This document shows positions 49,056 through 60,119 of a DNA stretch of 64,000 nt, one piece after another (position 1 is the stretch's first letter; every line of letters starts with the position of its first letter). Origin of the DNA: Taxillus chinensis (lineage: Eukaryota; Streptophyta; Magnoliopsida; Santalales; Loranthaceae); the NCBI GenBank assembly GCA_023512835.1, contig CM042087.1, forward strand, positions 50,095,265 through 50,159,264, written 5' to 3'. The notes under the pieces are model-generated. The model was given only the letters and a program-made list of their open reading frames with translations, made no database searches and was not told the origin of the DNA. The translations under genes and the position numbers were made by a program.

Positions 49056-49071
49056 CTTATCCTTACTTATC
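49056..49071 (-). promoter_or_regulatory. paired I-box motifs upstream of Lhca4
   Basis: On the minus strand GGATAAGTAAGGATAAGG contains two GATAAG cores ten bases apart (49,066-49,071 and 49,056-49,061), about 230 bases before the Lhca4 start codon. I-boxes are common in light-regulated photosynthesis promoters; use here is inferred. Confidence 0.55.
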
Positions 49072-49290
49072 CTAATTCCTGTGAAACCGTTGCCATCCGA
49101 CCACGACAAAGCTTAATGATTTTAATGTCGATGATTGCAATGGCTGCTTGAAAAATAAGGTCCCAATGCGGTTATCGTCATTTCCATTGTTATCTTAATC
49201 TATCCACATTTTAGTGGATATAATTGAAATAATATAATTAAAATATTATTTTATTTAATGGATGTTGTTTCCTCTTGTCGTGAACTTTAA

Positions 49291-50071
49291 GGGCATGTTT
49301 GATACGCGAGAAAGAAAAGAAAAGAAAAGGAATCATATTGTATTCCTTTCCCGCGTTTGATATAAAAAAAAAATAATAAGATTCTCGTGGGAATCTTATA
49401 CTCACACATGAGGAGAAATTGATTCCTTCCACCCCCCTAGTTTAAAGGTGCTCTTGTATATGGGAACCTATCTTTCCTTTTTTACCCTTATTTTTTTTTT
49501 TTTCTCTCTCCCTCCTCTCCCCTCTCCCCCTCTCCCGTCGCCCCACCTCCCTCCCCTCCCCCTCGCCGTGGCCCTCTCTCCCTCTCCCCTCCCCCCTTCT
49601 TGCCGCCTGACCCGATTCGCCATCGCCCCACCCCCTCTTTCCTTCCCCTTGTCATCGTAACCCCCCGCCGCCGCCCGATCCGCCATCGCCCCACCTGATC
49701 CGCCGTCGCCCCGCCCCCTCTTGCCCTCCCCGCCGTCACCCCACCCCCTCTCCCCTCCCCCGCCGTCGCAAACCCCTTCTCTCACCGGTTCGTCGCCGCC
49801 CAACCTTCCTCCCCCCACCATATCCAATCGCCCACTGTGGCCCGCTGGAAACGAAAGAGAAGAGATGAAATTTTTTTTGATTAATAAAAAAAATTATTTA
49901 ATAATTTTTAATTGATGATATTTAAGTAATTACATGAATACATTACCTTATTTGTTTTTGCATACCAAACGTGGGAAAGGTAATCAAAAAATCCATTCCT
50001 TTCTCATGTCAATCTTATTCCTTTAATGATTCCATTCCCTCCAATTTCATTCCCGCGTACCAAACGAGCTA
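49291..50071. mobile_element. Tourist/PIF-Harbinger-like MITE with pyrimidine-rich core
   Basis: The left end GGGCATGTTTGATACGCG and the inverted right end TAGCTCGTTTGGTACGCG agree at 13 of 18 positions and are flanked by the trinucleotide TAA on both sides (49,288-49,290 and 50,072-50,074), as in PIF/Harbinger elements. A second inverted repeat lies inside (CCCGCGTTTGATAT against the inverse of ATACCAAACGTGGG). The centre, 49,500-49,830, is extremely C- and CT-rich, giving long but meaningless Gly/Arg/Glu or Pro/Ser open frames. Confidence 0.72.
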
Positions 50072-50074
50072 TAA

Positions 50075-52460
50075 GTTGCTATGGAAATTTGGGTGTACTT
50101 TATTGCTTTGCTTGATACAAATAGAAAATAAGCTTTAAAAGCTGAAAAATGCATGGGAAGACCATAAATTATTTTTTCTTGGTGTAAAATGCTATGAAAA
50201 ATAAATAATACTTTTTATTTTTTAATATACCCTTAATAACTCCATCTTTACTTTTAACAAATAAGAATAAAATAGGTAATACATACTTATATATTTTCTT
50301 TCCACCTTTTTTCTATATCTTACCAACCAACATTTTTTTCATATCTATTTTCTTTCCATACCTTTTCTATCTTTTTTTTCTTCCACTATCTTTCCTACTT
50401 TGCCAAGCATAACATAAAGTTGTTTATTGTGTGTTATTTTGTTGTCTTGACGTTTATTGACCGATTCGAAATCATACCATCGAGGAAATCTGCCCAAGGT
50501 AAACATGTTGATGAGTCTTTTACTTAATCTAATCGATAGAAGCAAGTGCCAATATTGGAGAGAATACAAGATGCTTGTTAGACCCTAGGGTGGTCTAGAA
50601 AGAGAGGTTAAATTTATATTTCTTGCAAAATATAAAGATGTGAAAGTCAAGCTTTATCTAAAACCATATTATGTGTATTATATTAACACTTTATTTTTCT
50701 GGTTCACAATCAACCAAAAAGTTTTTGTTTATTGCTGAGCTTCTTAAAAAACTTTGTTATAAATAGTGAAACATAAAGCAAGAAAAAAAAAAAGCTAGAA
50801 CTCAAGATTTCGCAGGAAGACTATCACTCAAAACTCAAATTTTGACTCTTCAAACCTTGTATTATATGGAAATTAAAATTTTGAGTATGTAACCTTATAT
50901 TACAATAACCTCTCCAAATACTATGAAAACCCCAAATTACATATGACAATATATCTTTAATATATTTTGCATTAAAGTCTTAACCTTAAGAATATCTCAT
51001 ATTGATTTATTTTTATAATTGAAATCTGCAATCTTGAATTAAATTTGATATGGCAAATAAGTTTTTAACAATAATTCAAATGACACTTTATCTTCCTTTT
51101 TATTGTATAAGCCTAAAATATCTCACAAAATATTAATGTAAAAATACTGTAAATAAAACACACAAGGCAAACAATATAAATAAAAATAGAAACACATTAT
51201 ATAATGGTTTGAAATGAATATCTTTTACTTTACTTTCTTTCTTCAACTAGTAAAAGGTTTCACTACTACCGTTTTACTAGCTCACATTAGACTATCTAAT
51301 TTTACAGGTTAATAGACAAGGCAGTTATTTCAAGATTAATTATAACTCAACTATACAAAATATCTAGTACTTCGTACAAAAAGGAACAACCCCAAATGTC
51401 CTCTAATGAGGTTCAACTAGAGTCCTAAGAAAAAAATCAAATAATAATGTAAGTGAATGCTACAAATAGTAATTAAAAATAGATATTAGAAAATTCTCAA
51501 TTATGTTATAGCTTAGTGATGAAGTCAAAAAGTCATATTCTTCTTCACAATTAAACTTTAAACTTTGATGTTCTTATCTCATTTTTTGTTATCATAAATC
51601 ATTTGAATGCACTTTACTTTATTTATCGCCATTCAATTGATGGTTGGTATTGAAATCTTCAAAGGTCATCTTATATAGCCTTTTTTTTAACAGTTGTAAA
51701 CTTGAATACACTTTTTAATATTGATTTTAGTCCAATTAAAACATTCAATATGTTTAATCCTTCAATCTATTGATAATTAATGAGTGATTTTGTTTTTTAG
51801 ATATATTGTTGAAGTGATTTGAATAATCCAAAGTAAATAAATTTGCAAGGGAATGACCCTTAATGAAAATTGAATCTTGAAGTAGTTCTAGTTGACAATT
51901 GAAGTCATTTAGGTCCTCTACAAGATTTTTTTGGAGTTTGATTTATCTTTGGTATACTTTTATATATTGGGTTTATAAGTTATAACTACCTCTATATACA
52001 CGTTAAATCATTAATGGACAATACTAAATAAGTCTATAATAAAATAAAATACAGATTGCCTACATATTAGTTGAAGGATCCTTTGACACCTTTATTGATG
52101 TTTAATGTTTTTTCTTTTGAGTGTCACAACTTAACATCTTTGCTTTATACATATGATTATGATTATGTCATTTTGTATAAACAATCACTAATTATTATTA
52201 TTGTCTTTTTATTTAATGGTTAAATTTTATTTGTAGAATATGCCACGCGTTCAATTCCTTGCCATTTTATATATTTTCATGAAACAAGCTTTTGTATTTA
52301 TATTATCTTTTAAAACTGAATAGAAAATAAAAAAAATTATTTACAAGTATATTGTGTAACTAACTCCCATTGGTACACACTCTTCATAACATGATTTGAG
52401 TAGAAAAATTTAAACCAATTCTATGGAATTTAAACAATCACTTCAAACTAACTTGCAAAA
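50075..52460. other. AT-rich intergenic DNA, no gene seen
   Basis: No coding sequence, LTR pair or RNA gene could be recognised in this 2.4-kb stretch. Confidence 0.6.
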
Positions 52461-52825
52461 AGGGGCAGGCCATGCCAAACATTTTAAGCCCGTTTAAAAA
52501 TAGGCCTATATGATTTCGAGCCCGCGGATCACAATTTAAACGGACTTGATTCGTACATATACGGATTAGCCTACGGGTCATAACCTTATCTAGGTCTAGC
52601 CCAAAATCTACCTTAACCCATCCCAGAACTCATAACCCACTCTGCACCCACCCAACCTACCCTCCCCCCATAGCCCACTGCACTGTAGGCCCTCTTCCAA
52701 AATCCGAATCTATATTATAATATAATTAATAATGCGAATTGCATTATTAAAAATTCTAACCTACCTAAAAACCTAATCCATATTACGCTACTACGGCGCT
52801 ACCCATAGGATAGGATAGGATAGGA

Positions 52826-53624
52826 TATGGGTGAGCAATGGATACCCGCCCCCTCTACCCCGTCCGCTATCTGCTCTGCCCCCACTATGCGGGGCGGGTT
52901 ACCCCGCCTAGGCAAGAGTGGGGTGCGATTTTTAAATTTGACACCCGCCCAGGCGGGGACGGGGAGCAGTAATAGGTAGCGGGGTACCCCGCCCCGCCCC
53001 CGACTCGCTCCCGTCCCGCCTAATTTTAATAATGTTTATTTATAAATTTATAATATTTTAAATATTATTATTTTAACTATTATTTATAATTTTTGATATT
53101 TTTGAATGATATTTATTATTATAAAATTAAATCATTTTTAATAATTTTTTGTTAAAAATGATGTAGAAATTTGATTTAAGCCAAAATTATTGATATAAAC
53201 ATATCCAATAAAAAGTGATAACAAGATGCGGGCAAATCAAACCTCATTTGCAGACACATTAAAGAACGGTATATTGTGTCACGCCTATATATGAAACGTG
53301 ATACAATCTTAAAATTTAATCTACTGCCTAAGCGAGAACAGGGGGCGATAATAGGTTGATTCCGCCCTCGATAGGACCCGAATTACTCCTATCAACTACT
53401 TCGTGGAGCCTCTAAAAGTCAAGATTGTCTTAAGAGATAAATCAATAAAAGTCGGTAGCGGGGTGTGGGCAGATGAAGCCTCCCCCCGCTTACCCTGCCA
53501 TAGAACGGGGAACCCCGCCCCGCCTACACATAGGGCGGGGTACGATTTTAAAATTTTATTACCCGCCTAGGTGGGGTACGGTAATAGGTAAACCCCGCCC
53601 CCACTATGGTGGGTAGCACCCCTA
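52826..53624. mobile_element. hAT-type MITE (799 bp), perfect 8-bp target duplication
   Basis: Ends TATGGGTG and, inverted from the right, TAGGGGTG, flanked on both sides by GGATAGGA (52,818-52,825 and 53,625-53,632). Both arms are rich in GGGCGGGG and CCCCGCC, while the centre is AT-rich and includes a small hairpin ATTGTGTCACG/CGTGATACAAT at 53,273-53,308. The left flank is itself a GGATA repeat, so the exact target boundary could slip by a few bases. It lies among other hAT-like debris at 52,470-55,010. Confidence 0.75.
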
Positions 53625-53639
53625 GGATAGGAGAGAGTC

Positions 53640-53885
53640 ATGCTCACATGGCAGCCAAACCCTAAACGGTGTAACAGAAGCCTCTGCCTCTGGATCTGGA
53701 ACCGTGGAAGTCCGGCCACATCATCTCTTACCATCCAGCCTAGTCGACGTTTGTATGCATCTTCGTTTGTGCCTCTCCATCCGACTTGTAGTCGTCTGTC
53801 TAGCCTCAGTGACTCAGCATCCTCTTCGTCTAATCTGTAGTCATTCGATCTCTCCTAGTCTGTCACGTAGTCACGGTGAGTATCT
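53640..53885 (+). other. possible untranslated exon of a decayed gene or transposon
   Basis: A GC-richer, CT-rich island ends in a donor-like CACG/GTGAGT at 53,873-53,882 and has only short open frames of Ser/Leu-rich composition. It resembles an isolated 5' exon, as does the block at 1,066-1,460. I cannot tell which element it belonged to. Confidence 0.3.
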
Positions 53886-54005
53886 CGACCTTCTTCTCTA
53901 TAATCATGATATTGCTATCATAAATGATAATTATTCAACCAAATTATCATAATTAAAATTATTAATCATTGATATTGTGGACTTTGTTTCTTCCTTTGTA
54001 GTTTG

Positions 54006-54230
54006 TAGGAATGGTAATATTGTCCCGCCCCTCTTTGGCCCGAGCTGTCCTGATTTTATCTGAGCTGCCTTGGCCCAGTATTTTTAAATAAATATAAGGT
54101 AAAAAAATTCTATCCCACCTCAATCCTACCTGAACTGCCCAAGCCACCAGGGCGGGTCAGGTTCGAGGCAGGATTAAACATGTTTGAGTCGAACAGTATT
54201 TGAATTCGACCAGATCCATTGTCATCCCTA
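54006..54230. mobile_element. hAT-type MITE (225 bp)
   Basis: Left end TAGGAATGGTAATATTG and inverted right end TAGGGATGACAATGGATC, flanked by GTAGTTTG (53,998-54,005) and GTAATTTG (54,231-54,238), 7 of 8 matching. It shares the TAGGGATGACAAT terminus with the element at 63,076-63,343. Confidence 0.78.
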
Positions 54231-55019
54231 GTAATTTGTATTGTGGTATTATTCAAAACACTATAGTTTGGTCGACAAATGGTAAGTTCATGAAAGGATG
54301 AGGAAATTAATGTGTGGACATGGTATACTTATATTGTATAATTAATTATATAAATAATTACAAATCGTATGTAATCATGAACGAGGGATGTTCAGTATAA
54401 AATAATATGAGTATGTTTTGGCCGCGTAAATTGAAGATCCATTTTTAATCTTCAGATAACAAGCCAACACTCTATCGAGATATATTGCTATAGTTTTTCA
54501 GTTTTTAAAATTAAAATTAGCATAGTTAGTAATTATTGTCTAGAACTGTAATCGTGAGACCTATGATTTTTTATTTTTATTTTTATCATATAATTTTAAA
54601 TAAATTAAATGACTTATTTAAAGTTTGTTTAATGTATTCGTAATTTTATTATTTTGTAGGTTTAAGAGTATGGGAAGAGGATGGCATTGAAAAAATAATT
54701 TAACTTTAATGGAAGATTCAACAAGTTTGAAATTTAGAATGATTTTTTAAGACTTGAAATTATTATTTATGTCATATATCATTTTAATTTGTTGGCTTTT
54801 GAAGTTTGTTCGGATCTAATACTTATTTAAACATTTGATTATTGTGTGATAGATCAAAATAGTTGTTTTGGTTTTATTATTTATTAAATTTAAAAAAATA
54901 GCCCAACCAATGAGTTAGCCTAAATTTTAACCCAACCAATGAATTAAACCCATTTAAGTTTGAATCCGCATGAGTCGAATACGATCCGACCCGACGCTTG
55001 TACCGGATACTAGAAAAAA

Positions 55020-55762
55020 AAACGCTGCCTTATTAAAAAAATTAAAAAGGACTAAGCACACCCCTCGTGATCATGTCTCCCACTCACAAATCAGACGCGA
55101 CAAATTGTCATTAAAAAGTAATAGTGGAGGTTAACACTTAACAGTGCTTAGACCAGTGCTTTAACGAACGGTGACGTTCAAACCTTAAAGATTAGGAAAA
55201 AAAAAATATGTGCATTGACGCCAGTTATGCACAGGCTGATGTCACATGAATAAATGAGGTTAGACTCAGTAGATACATGGTTCGATCAACTTATCTGTGC
55301 TCAAGCCATACATTGCATGTAGCATTTCCCGATTAGAAAAGAGTAAAGGAGATCTGGCTTCAAACCAAATCAATCAATTGAAAGACATGTTTGAATTTTT
55401 GACAGATATGTTCAAAATCCAAGGTAGAGTCTACCGTTTCGAGGCTGTATGGTATGGTGATCAATTTAAGATCTAATTGTCCTTTTTCCCTCTGGATCTG
55501 CCGATTGAAATAACATAGCCCCGCGGACATTTGAACTTAAAATAAAATGTCAAATAAACTTATTTAATTATTATCTACACGACAGCATACAATATATTTG
55601 AAAATATATATATACACAAACCATATCTGATCAAAATTTTCAATAAATTAAAACAGAATCATTAATTACTTTATTGCACAATAAAGTAAAACAGATCTCC
55701 CGAAGATATTTAAATCTAATATATAATACATAAATAAACATATGTATTGACATGGAGTTTGC

Positions 55763-55801
<39 letters not shown>

Positions 55802-57200
55802 GTGTATATGAGAAATATGAGTTACATAATTAGTGGATAACTGTATGCATATCAAATTATGATGAGAAGGAAATAAAATAATAAATAAAATATAACTGTT
55901 CATATCGGTCACGATTTTACGGTCACACCATGAGTTAATTACATATCATTTTTCATACACACACATATATATATATATAGCTGCATACAAGTCATTTTGT
56001 TTAGGCTTTCCACACACACCTAATTTAATAATATCTCATTGGTTTTAGTCAAGTCACGAGTAAATAAAATATTATCAAGTATACACAAAAGCTTGTACAA
56101 GAAGGATTTGTAAATAAATTTATATATATAATTTTAATACATGTAAAAGTAAAGCAATAAATACAGTTAAAATCACCCTAAACATTAACTATAACGGGAT
56201 ACTATAGCATGAATATATAAATAATCAAATAAAAGTGTATTTTAGATGATCGAGCAATTATAATTACACTTGCGCTCATTATATTCCGTGTGTGTGTATA
56301 TATATACACAAATATCCGATTTCACTTTCGAGCCGATGATTCAGACGTTGGGCATTGATGCACGAGCACTCCAACAAAAGATCCCAATGAACCCGAGTAA
56401 TTAAAGAGAGCAAGTTTTACCCTTCCTTCTTAAAGAAAGAAAAGCCTTCGAACCCTTTAAACCAAATTGTGTTGTATTTGCATATTTCTCTCACACACAT
56501 AATCAAACGATTCATAATTTCTTTTAAGTGTTCATCCGATACTGCTACAACATTATGTTATAATTAAATAAAAACATGACGTAGTTATATCTTTATTTAT
56601 TTATTTATATATATATATAGATATATAAAGGCACTATTCCATGAAACCCAAATTTTTAGCCTGTCTAGGCGTATAAGCCTATTAGAATGGCCGGCCGGCA
56701 ATTCATTCAAAAATAAAGAACTCACCCATCATTGAAAATTTTCACATCTACGTGTTTTAGGGGACAAGAAAAATATTAAGTACTCACGAGTCAACCTAGG
56801 ACGACATATATTGTATTGTAGATCAAAATTAAACTCGGGTCTCATTGTCTCAGATATCAAATATACAATTTGAAGTGCCAATTCAATCAGACGCTTCCCA
56901 TTTAATTCGACATACAAATAACGCAACATAAAGAATAACACAAGTACATGTAAATATATGTCGCTACTTCATTTCACGGCTGAATGTCAATACATATTAC
57001 ACTACTGGAAACACTTCGTTTTTGAAATACTGGAAATACAATACTCACTTGCAGGGCTCAACAAAAACTCAGAAGCCCTGACGGAAAAGGCCAACACTAT
57101 ATACAAACCAAAAGCTCAAAAAAAAAAAAAAAAGGTAAACAAAAGTAGTAGGCGGTACCAACAATATGCTTCTAACACAACTCCAATAAGCTAAAAGCAT
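55020..57200. other. AT-rich intergenic DNA with TA microsatellites
   Basis: No gene seen. A TA run of about 30 bases lies at 55,767-55,797, with shorter ones at 55,966-55,978 and 56,607-56,619. Confidence 0.6.
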
Positions 57201-57205
57201 GCCGT

Positions 57206-58462
57206 TTAAACCATCAAGGCTGCATTATCCTCGTTGACACCCATACTCTTACCCCCTGTTTGGCCAACAACAGCAACAGAAATCGCTGCCCTGTCAATGA
57301 CCAAATCCTGCACACCTTCCTTCCCCCTAGAGGAATCCAATGGATAATCTAGTGATATCAGACCAGCTGATTCCAGCTTCTTAAGCTCTGATTGGTCAAG
57401 GCCTTCGGCTGAACCAAGGCCGCACCGAGCGGTGCCATACTTTACCAATGCATCTTTGAATTTTTTAATCTGCAAACAAAATTGTAGGATCATGAGCTCA
57501 AGCGCAAAAGACCCAACAGCTTATAATTCACGAAGATAGATAGAAAAAAAACATAAATCAGTAGAAGACATGTAATTTAAGGTAAAGCCATAAATTCTTA
57601 CAGTAGCACTGGTGCAGCTGAAGCTGCACACCCGGCCTTCAGCCCCTCTGTAGAACCTGAAGAAGGGGAGGACATGAACGTGGAGACTGTAACACATCGA
57701 TTTGAGTTCATCATAATTGACTTTGAGGAAAAGGGCAGATGGGTTCTGTTCCGCCAGTTGACAGATCTGATCAAAAGAAACGATTAATATAAAATAAAAT
57801 TAAAAAATCTTCCGAAACGAACATATTTTGATCGTATTTTCTGATTCCATAGGTGCCCAGAACATTATTGAACAAAAAATTGATGGGAAATTGAAAAATC
57901 CACCTTAGGATGAAGAGCCCTGCAGCCTCCACAACCTGGTGAATAGAAATCAAGTATGGCCAATCTATCTCCAGCGCTTAACAAAGAATCGACAAGCTCT
58001 TGGGCGGAATGGATCTCCACCATGTTGGGTTGTAGAGATTTTTCCCACCACCGCTGAGCTCGCCCTATGTAGAACGATGACTGTATTTGTGTCTGAAGTA
58101 GTAGAACCCACAAAACACACAACCCCAACAACCCATAAACACATGGTCTCTCTGGAGCAATAAAATTCATCATAAAATCTTTAGATAAATAGGAAAAATA
58201 AACGTTTTGTGCAGCTTACATTAATGGAAGAGCGATTTGGGGCTTTGAAACCCCAACTTTTCGAACCCTTGTGATCCGAAAGGGACAAGGATCTTCCCAT
58301 AAAATCAAAGCCCAGAACGCGAAAACATCTGGACTTTTGGTTCACCAGTTTCAGAGAACAGGTGGGAGAGCGAATTCCCAAAACCGTTTTTTCTCGCGAG
58401 CCAAACGCACCCTGGCTGAGCCCAGAAAAGCTGAGACCACCAACCTTCACCGAACAAGTCAT
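57206..58462 (-). CDS. atypical Cys/His-rich thioredoxin (ACHT family), chloroplast
   Basis: Four exons (58462-58220, 58092-57904, 57766-57602, 57469-57206) join in phase to give 286 residues. Residues 1 to about 80 are Ser/Lys-rich and look like a transit peptide. The thioredoxin domain spans about 85-210 with the active site SPGCGGCRALHPK, Cys135-Gly-Gly-Cys138 in place of WCGPC, and the conserved HVLPFFRFYRGAEGRVCSFS. These are ACHT hallmarks, and the acidic, weakly conserved C-terminal extension also fits. ACHT proteins oxidise targets such as 2-Cys peroxiredoxin or ADP-glucose pyrophosphorylase in plastids. The start MTCSVKVGG is the first Met of exon 1. Which ACHT member it is (ACHT4-like is my best guess) needs alignment. 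Confidence 0.93.
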
Positions 58463-58510
58463 GGCCGCACAAAACCAGAGAAACCTTCTAGCTTGTTGAT
58501 ATATATATAA

Positions 58511-58512
<2 letters not shown>

Positions 58513-58547
<35 letters not shown>

Positions 58548-58745
58548 CAAACGGGGAAAACCCAATCTTCAAACCAAGAAGCTTCTACAATCAAAAAGTC
58601 GAAATTAAAGAGAATCGATTCCTAGGATCGCAGGAAATAAAAAACAATAACCAGATTCGAGAAGCGCGAAAGCACCAAAAATCGCTGCTTTCCACTGATT
58701 CTGAAAGAGACGGAATGCGGGTTTGTGCTTTGAAGGTGTGAAGCT

Positions 58746-58780
<35 letters not shown>
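58513..58780. repeat. GA microsatellites upstream of the ACHT gene
   Basis: GA runs of about 30 bases at 58,513-58,542 and 58,749-58,778 (CT on the gene strand) lie within 320 bases upstream of the start codon, in the likely 5' UTR and promoter. CT-rich leaders are common near plant transcription starts. Confidence 0.8.
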
Positions 58781-58791
<11 letters not shown>

Positions 58792-59533
58792 TGGAAAAAA
58801 AGGAAGGAAGGAAGGAAGGTTGAAAGGTATTTGCGGAAACCATGTTTTCGGTTGAATCCAAATAATAATTGAAATGTGTTGTCCTTCGATTGGTGATTGG
58901 GGACTGAGAAGTGTAAAAAGGCAAAGCTGGGTAGGGAGTGTTCGTTGATAAGTGAAATGGATGGGCGACGTGGACGTTTCCTGAAGCCCCCACGTATCGA
59001 TTTTCCAGGGCTCCACGTATCATAAAGAAAGCCGAATTATAGGAAAAATATTTGTTTTATTTTTAAAAAATTTAGGATAGAGTTTTTTTTCCCTCATTAT
59101 TTAGAAGGTATATTACGTGTACGTATTATATGGAATTTATGTTTATAGTTAATGTGTAAGCTTCTTAATAAATATGACATATTAAATGTCCAATTAATTT
59201 TGTAATTATAATTATGGTATTTGTAAGTATTCATGAATAATTATTTACTAATTGATTATGAAAAATAGATCATATTTATAAAAATTATTTATGAATGAAA
59301 ATTAATATATCAATTATTTTATATAAAAATTATTTTATTAAATATAAATATTTTTTTATCAAATATAATTTAATAAGAATATACATTTATATTATTATAA
59401 AAGACCGTTTAAGACAGTACCCATTGTGTTTGTCTCTTTAAGTGTTTATCACCAATCTTTTAATCCTTCATGTGCAACCATGGAGAGTCATTTACTCAGT
59501 TTCGGAATCTCTAAAATTTAGGGACATAAGAAC

Positions 59534-60111
59534 TAGGGGTGTAACTCGAAACCGCCAAACCATCGAAACCGGCCCAAACCGATCCGCCGAAACCACCAAA
59601 TTATCAAACCGTTGAAACCGAACAAAAATCAGTTTGGTTTGGTTTGAAACCGAATAATATATCGGTTTGGTTTGGTTTGAGATTTCAAAACCGCGGTTTA
59701 AACCAAACCGAACCGAATAATATTGCTATTTACTTATTTTTTATTTTTATTTTATGTTTCGAGATTTATTTATTTAAGATTGTTTGTTAATATTTGATAT
59801 GTTATATTTGTGAATTATATTATCAAATTTTGAGACTTATAATTATAAATTTAACATGTATTAGTATTGATATGCATACAAACTATTTACTTTTTTTTAT
59901 TTTACATCATTTCAATTTTAAGAACTCAAAAATGTATGTACTAAACCGACTCAAACCGATCCAAATTGATAATAATTCAACCCGCCGATTCAAACCAAAC
60001 CGAATTAGTTCGGTTCGGTTTGGTTTGGTTTGATTTTGTCCAAACCGAAACACATCAAATTGGTTTGAAAAATTACTTAGACCGACCCAAACCGAACCGA
60101 TTTCACCCCTA
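59534..60111. mobile_element. hAT-type MITE (578 bp) with AAACCGAACCG arrays
   Basis: Ends TAGGGGTGTAACTCG and, inverted from the right, TAGGGGTGAAATCGG, flanked by ATAAGAAC (59,526-59,533) and GTAACAAC (60,112-60,119), 6 of 8 matching. Both arms consist of short repeats of AAACCG, CCAAACCGA and GGTTTGGTTT, around an AT-rich core. It does not encode a protein. Confidence 0.76.
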
Positions 60112-60119
60112 GTAACAAC

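Noticed and set aside
49468..49915. Long open frames on both strands, rich in Gly/Arg/Glu or Pro/Ser
   Set aside because: They arise from the pyrimidine-rich core of a MITE, overlap in several frames and resemble no protein.
52470..55010. A single large hAT element enclosing the elements at 52,826 and 54,006
   Set aside because: GGGC- and CCGACCCGA-type sequence at both ends is suggestive, but I found no matching termini or target duplication.
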